A DNA stretch of 10,564 bases from an uncultured Opitutia bacterium (GTDB lineage: Bacteria; Verrucomicrobiota; Verrucomicrobiia; Opitutales; Coraliomargaritaceae): contig CALBPO010000212.1 in NCBI GenBank assembly GCA_937899295.1, positions 1-10,564 on the forward strand, given 5' to 3'. The notes under the pieces are model-generated. The model ran no database searches. It saw only the letters and a list, made by a program, of their open reading frames with translations, and was not told the origin of the DNA. Shown piece after piece: positions 6,688 to 10,564 of this stretch (positions are counted from its first letter, which is position 1; each line of letters opens with the position of its first letter). Position numbers and translations under genes: made by a program.

Positions 6688-7803
6688 CTACTCGGCCAAA
6701 GTGAAGTTAAGACCAAGCGACTGTTCGAGCTTAGTGATTTGCCCTCGCTCGCTTGGTTCGATCAGCGTAAGTGATACACCTTTTTTACCCGCACGCGCGG
6801 TACGACCACTGCGATGCGTATAATACTGAATCGCATCGGGTAATTGGTGCTGAATGACAAAGGCCAGCCCCTCGACATCAATCCCGCGTGCGGCCACATC
6901 CGTGGCGATGAGAAACTGGATGCGTTCCTTCTTAAAGCCGCGCATCACCTTATCGCGATCCTTCTGACTGAGATCACCTTGAAGCACGCCGACAGAGAGG
7001 TCAACTTTTTCCAACTCTTCACCCATACGAATCGCACCAGCACGGGTGCGACAAAAAATAAGACCGCGTTCGCTGCCCTGCCCTTTAAGATAGTTGATAA
7101 TAAAGGCATCCTTCTCCTCGCGCGCGCACAGAGCAAATTGATGATCGATATTGCGATTCACTATCTGCTTGGGCTCGACTTGTAGGCGGTGCGCATTGGC
7201 AGACATGTTGTCTTGGATCAACCCCTCCACGCGCTTCTGGAAAGTCGCAGAAAAAAGCCAAGTGGCCTTGCGGGCGGGGGTCTCCTTAAAGATCGCAGCC
7301 AACTCTTGCTGAAAGCCCATGCTAAGCATCTCGTCGGCCTCGTCGAGTATGAGATATTCGACGCCATCGAGCTGGAGGCCTGCCTTTAGCAAATCCATGA
7401 GCCGCCCGGGTGTCGCCACGAGAATCGGCGTTGGCCGGCTAAGGCGGTGGATCTGGTCTTCGATCTCATCGCCCCCTGCGGCAACTTCCACGAAGATCTT
7501 TGGATTGCAAAATTTAGTGAAGCGAAAAAGTTCTTTGCCTATCTGTTTGGCGAGTTCGCGCGTCGGCGCAATAATAAGGCCTTGGATCTGGTCAATAGCG
7601 GGGTCAACCTTCATCAGTAGTGGGACACCAAAAGCGGCTGTTTTTCCCGTGCCAGTCTGCGCTTGTGCAATAAGGTCACTGCCCGCACCAAGCAGAAAGG
7701 GAATCGCCGAAGATTGAACGGGTGTGGGTCTTTGGATGCCGAGAGCATCAAGGCCTTGCACGAGATCAGCGCGCACGCCGAGAGTTTCGAAAGTTTCTGG
7801 CAT
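6688..7803 (-). CDS. DEAD-box ATP-dependent RNA helicase
   Basis: DEAD-box proteins use ATP to open short RNA duplexes in ribosome assembly, mRNA decay or cold adaptation. All core motifs are present in 371 residues: Q motif with Q30 in RPTPVQ, motif I AQTGTGKT at 48-55, Ia PTRELA at 80-85, GG at 110-111, Ib TPGR at 131-134, II DEAD at 154-157, III SAT at 185-187, IV LIFCRTR at 248-254, V ATDVAARGID at 300-309 and VI HRSGRTAR at 330-337. The protein ends about 35 residues after motif VI, so it lacks the basic or RNA-binding C-terminal extensions that distinguish DbpA, DeaD or RhlE; it is a minimal helicase and no subfamily name is given. It starts 10 bases after the mgtE stop, so the two are probably co-transcribed. 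A pyrimidine run, not a Shine-Dalgarno site, precedes the ATG. Confidence 0.96.
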   Translation of the reverse strand: MPETFETLGVRADLVQGLDALGIQRPTPVQSSAIPFLLGAGSDLIAQAQTGTGKTAAFGVPLLMKVDPAIDQIQGLIIAPTRELAKQIGKELFRFTKFCNPKIFVEVAAGGDEIEDQIHRLSRPTPILVATPGRLMDLLKAGLQLDGVEYLILDEADEMLSMGFQQELAAIFKETPARKATWLFSATFQKRVEGLIQDNMSANAHRLQVEPKQIVNRNIDHQFALCAREEKDAFIINYLKGQGSERGLIFCRTRAGAIRMGEELEKVDLSVGVLQGDLSQKDRDKVMRGFKKERIQFLIATDVAARGIDVEGLAFVIQHQLPDAIQYYTHRSGRTARAGKKGVSLTLIEPSERGQITKLEQSLGLNFTLAE

Positions 7804-7813
7804 CGGGAAAAAG

Positions 7814-9163
7814 TTAAGATAAAATAACCGTTGCGATCGAAAAATAGATCATAAGACCCAGCACGTCCATAATCGATGTGATCAGCGGACTGCTCGCAGC
7901 GGCGGGGTCGATTTTTAAACGACTAAGAATGAATGGTAATAGTGCGCCAAAGGCGTTGGCCACAAAAACAATTGTGACCATACTCAGCCCAACAATGATA
8001 GCAATCTGGTAGTCGCCTCCGTAGAGCTTACTGACGACAGCGGCAATCACCGCCATAGCCGCACCAAGGATCAAGCCTACAAAGGTCTCCTTGCTCACCG
8101 CCTTAAACCAGTCCTTCAAATCCAAATCACTAATCGCGAGCGCACGCACCATGAGCGTAGCTGACTGCGATCCGCAGTTACCGCCACTTGCGATAACAAG
8201 AGGCATAAATAGCGCGAGTGTAATAAACTCTTTAACATAGTCTTCGTAGCTAGAGATGACACCTGCGGAGATTAGATTAACGAATATTAAGATCATCAAC
8301 CACCCGATACGCTTACGGAAGAGTTGGGTTGGACTAGCCGCACTGTAGCTCGTCTCTAGCGGCGCGACAGCTACACCCTTTTGGAAATCTTCAGTGGCTT
8401 CTTCTTCCGCGACGTCCATGATGTCATCAACAGTAACGATGCCCACAAGAACGCCATCAGAGTCTACCACTGGAAGCGCATTGACATCGTAGCGCTGGAT
8501 TTTTTCCACCGCGACTTCGCGATCGTCGTAAGCCGAAAGGCTGACGAACTGGTAGTTGAGCATCTCAGAAATGATGGAGCTCGGAGGCGCCATGATGAGC
8601 TGGCGCATGCGCAGAATATCGACAAGTAGCCCGTTCGAGTCCGTTACGTAAAGAAGGTTAAAGACCTCGCTATCGCGGCCATACTTGCGGACATGTTCAA
8701 GCGCATGCTCACAAGTCCATTCAGCACGGAGACGGATGTATTCGGGCGTCATCAATCGCCCCACACTTTCTTCGGGGTAACCTAGCAGCTGACGCGACTC
8801 CTCCAAATCCTCAGGACTTAGTAGTTGCATTAGTTGGCGAGTGACAGTGGCCGGCAGCTCTTCGAGTAACGCGGTGCGGTCGTCGGGGTTCAGATTGGCA
8901 AGTAGTTCACGAGTATCCGAATCAGTGAGAGCTTCGAGGAAAGTATCCTGGTCATCTGGCTCAAAAAAGGCAAAAATATTTGCCGCTCTGGGTCGTGGCA
9001 GCGCTCGATAGACCATTATCTGCTGTGGCTTATCCAGATGTAAAATATAGTCGGCCACCTCGGGGTCTGCCCAGTTAAGCAACTCCTCGGAAATACCCTT
9101 AATATGCCCAGCGGCAATCAAGGGTTTCATCTTGGAATCAATCTTTGTGAATTCTTCGAGCAT
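7814..9163 (-). CDS. mgtE: Magnesium transporter MgtE
   Basis: MgtE is a dimeric Mg2+ channel of the inner membrane gated by cytoplasmic Mg2+. The frame is open from an ATG at 9235 (473 residues), but its first 24 residues look non-family; the ATG at 9161-9163, giving [11 protein letters not shown] and 449 residues, fits the usual N-terminus better. In 473-residue numbering the order is: helical MgtE_N domain about 40-155, first CBS about 165-220, second CBS about 225-285 ([20 protein letters not shown] at 253-272), then a five-helix membrane domain from about 308. Family signatures are [20 protein letters not shown] at 345-364 and [15 protein letters not shown] at 443-457; the aspartate at 443 corresponds to the pore aspartate known from Thermus MgtE. 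All expected parts are present. A leader of about 100-180 bases separates it from pdxH, so it may have its own promoter. Confidence 0.95.
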   Translation of the reverse strand: MLEEFTKIDSKMKPLIAAGHIKGISEELLNWADPEVADYILHLDKPQQIMVYRALPRPRAANIFAFFEPDDQDTFLEALTDSDTRELLANLNPDDRTALLEELPATVTRQLMQLLSPEDLEESRQLLGYPEESVGRLMTPEYIRLRAEWTCEHALEHVRKYGRDSEVFNLLYVTDSNGLLVDILRMRQLIMAPPSSIISEMLNYQFVSLSAYDDREVAVEKIQRYDVNALPVVDSDGVLVGIVTVDDIMDVAEEEATEDFQKGVAVAPLETSYSAASPTQLFRKRIGWLMILIFVNLISAGVISSYEDYVKEFITLALFMPLVIASGGNCGSQSATLMVRALAISDLDLKDWFKAVSKETFVGLILGAAMAVIAAVVSKLYGGDYQIAIIVGLSMVTIVFVANAFGALLPFILSRLKIDPAAASSPLITSIMDVLGLMIYFSIATVILS

Positions 9164-9340
9164 AGCTTGCTTTGTAATATAACCCGCTGGTCTAGAGTAA
9201 AGCGGTAAAGTCGGTGCTGAACATCGAAGCTCCAATCTTGAGCTTTAAATATACCGTCGTTCGATGGCGGCAGCCATGGTGGGCATTCGACTAGCAGCTA
9301 ACACTAGCAACCTAGCATATTCGACAGAATAATTCTTAGC
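9164..9340 (-). promoter_or_regulatory. Leader region of mgtE, partly structured
   Basis: This is the longest gap in the minus-strand run. ATGGC at 9264-9268 pairs with GCCAT at 9273-9277, and a competing outer pairing joins TCGATG (9261-9266) with CATTCGA (9284-9290, one bulge), so two alternative hairpins share bases. The plus strand also has three CTAGCA copies between 9290 and 9318. Mg2+ transporter leaders are often Mg2+-responsive, but the known M-box could not be recognised here. No terminator was seen for pdxH. Confidence 0.3.
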
Positions 9341-9979
9341 TTAAGGTGCCAATCGCTCGGCCGCCCACTGCCCTTCTCCTGAAAGGCTATAGATAAATCG
9401 GTCGTGCAACCGGTTCGGTCTGCCCTGCCAAAACTCGAAAGACTCCGGCACGATACGGTAGCCGCCCCAATTATCAGGAAGCGGCACTTTGCCGTCAGCG
9501 AACCGGCACTTCATTTGATCGAGCTTAGCCTCGAGTATACTCCTGGATGTAATGACCTCACTCTGCGGCGAAGTCCAAGCACCGAGTTGGCTTCCGAGCG
9601 GACGACTAAGGAAATATTTGAGCGATTCCGCTTTGGGAATGCGCTCGACCCGGCCGATCACATTTACCTGCCGTTGCAAAGGCATCCACAGGAAGTTCGC
9701 GGCAGCCTGTGGGTTAGACTCTAGCTGCCTTGCTTTACGACTTTCGTAATTCGTATAAAAGGTCAGGCCTTTCTCAGAAAAATCCTTTAGCAAAACAATG
9801 CGTGTACTAGGCAGACCATTTGGATCAGCAGTAGCAAGACACATTGCATTGGGCTCCTCGAGGTCACAGTTCTCTGCCTCACGGAACCACTTTTCAAACT
9901 GCGCAAAAGGGCAAGCCAGTAGATCGCTCTCGCTAAAACTGCCTTTGGTGTAACTTTGCCTGAGGTCGGAGAGATCCAC
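9341..9979 (-). CDS. pdxH: Pyridoxamine/pyridoxine 5'-phosphate oxidase
   Basis: PdxH oxidises pyridoxine or pyridoxamine 5'-phosphate to pyridoxal phosphate using FMN and oxygen, in vitamin B6 synthesis and salvage. The 212-residue protein is full length with the family signatures: RIVLLK at 60-65 and [11 protein letters not shown] at 76-86 (FMN phosphate binding), [11 protein letters not shown] at 103-113, [11 protein letters not shown] at 125-135, and the C-terminal signature [18 protein letters not shown] at 170-187 followed by PNRLHDR at 188-194. The start is a GTG at 9977-9979, the only start fitting the family N-terminus; no Shine-Dalgarno site precedes it. It lies 45 bases after trxB. 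Confidence 0.97.
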   Translation of the reverse strand: MDLSDLRQSYTKGSFSESDLLACPFAQFEKWFREAENCDLEEPNAMCLATADPNGLPSTRIVLLKDFSEKGLTFYTNYESRKARQLESNPQAAANFLWMPLQRQVNVIGRVERIPKAESLKYFLSRPLGSQLGAWTSPQSEVITSRSILEAKLDQMKCRFADGKVPLPDNWGGYRIVPESFEFWQGRPNRLHDRFIYSLSGEGQWAAERLAP

Positions 9980-10024
9980 TTATTTAGATAGGTTGAAAAA
10001 CTAAAATGAAGAAACGCTGAATAT

Positions 10025-10564
10025 TTATTCGTGCTCTGCTAACCAGCGTTCGGCTTCGATCGCAGCTTGGCAGCCCATACCAGCGGCGGTAATTGCTTGG
10101 CGGTAAACGTGATCGACGCAGTCGCCGGCAGCGTAAAAGCCTTTGTATTTAGTTTTCACTTGGCTGCCAGCCTCTGGAACGATGTAGCCGTCGCCATCGC
10201 GCTCTAGCATACCCTCAACAAAGTCTGTATTTGGAATGTGCCCAATTGCGATAAAGACGCCCTTGCAGGGAATCTCTCGTTCTTCACCTGTTAGCGTGTC
10301 TTTGACCATCACTGCACGAGTGAAGCCCTTTTCGTCGGCCAAGATTTCGCTAGGTGCGGCATTCCAGGCCATCTCGATCTTTTCGTGGGAGGTCGCGCGG
10401 TCAGCCATGATTTGAGAGGCGCGTAATTCATCGCGACGGTGGATCAAGGTGACTTTCGAACAGAAACGTGTAAGAAAGAGCGCCTCTTCCGCAGCAGAGT
10501 CTCCCCCACCAACCACAACCACATCCATATCGCGATAGAAGGCACCATCGCAAGTCGCACAAGT
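10025..10564 (-). CDS. trxB: Thioredoxin reductase, C-terminal part (cut by window edge)
   Basis: TrxB passes electrons from NADPH through FAD and a redox disulfide to thioredoxin. Only the last ~179 residues are present; the N-terminal FAD-binding part lies beyond the right edge. The visible part opens with the active site CATC (codons at about 10550-10561), then the NADPH-binding Rossmann motif [14 protein letters not shown], the NADPH phosphate-binding HRRDELRA, and the terminal FAD-contacting [20 protein letters not shown]. The ATG at 10526-10528 is internal. The first half is not visible, so integrity is known only for this part. It is the first gene of the minus-strand run inside the window. 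Confidence 0.96.
   Translation of the reverse strand, partial: TCATCDGAFYRDMDVVVVGGGDSAAEEALFLTRFCSKVTLIHRRDELRASQIMADRATSHEKIEMAWNAAPSEILADEKGFTRAVMVKDTLTGEEREIPCKGVFIAIGHIPNTDFVEGMLERDGDGYIVPEAGSQVKTKYKGFYAAGDCVDHVYRQAITAAGMGCQAAIEAERWLAEHE

Noticed and set aside
9164..9340. M-box Mg2+ riboswitch upstream of mgtE
   Set aside because: The conserved M-box core could not be matched; only short scattered resemblance was found, so no riboswitch is called.

Overview
The window reads as two unlike pieces of DNA joined end to end. From about 1,250 onward it looks like a bacterial chromosome of moderate GC with ordinary housekeeping genes. No single gene names the organism. The gene set, the moderate GC and the general lack of Shine-Dalgarno sites suggest a marine Verrucomicrobiota of the Opitutae type, but this is inference. 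The first ~780 bases are AT-rich, rich in A-tracts and carry a broken thiazole synthase gene (thiG) resembling those of low-GC marine alphaproteobacteria. That part is either a decayed foreign fragment or a chimeric contig end.

Layout. 1-548: thiG remnant, open at the left edge, with an apparent one-base frameshift near base 44 and a C-terminus that stops matching the family. 549-921: no intact gene, only short peptide-like stretches broken by stops. 922-1245: a degenerate tandem array with an 8-bp unit (consensus AATCAAGC); its last 32 units (990-1245) keep register without an indel. 1333-2016 (-): EntD/Sfp-type phosphopantetheinyl transferase, perhaps preceded by a small overlapping gene. 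2217-3035 (+): PPK2-type polyphosphate kinase, divergent from it. 3173-3771 (+): rplU and rpmA, closed by a clear intrinsic terminator at 3806-3838.

3929-10564 (-): six co-directional genes, in transcription order trxB (cut by the right edge), pdxH, mgtE, a DEAD-box RNA helicase, a small TPR protein and priA. Gaps are short (10 bp between mgtE and the helicase, 24 to about 45 bp elsewhere) except before mgtE and priA. The products act in thiol redox balance, pyridoxal phosphate synthesis, Mg2+ uptake, RNA remodelling and replication restart; this is a housekeeping run, not one pathway.

The most unusual material is the left end: the 8-bp periodic array and the thiG remnant beside it. No defence system, CRISPR, transposase or RNA gene was recognised.
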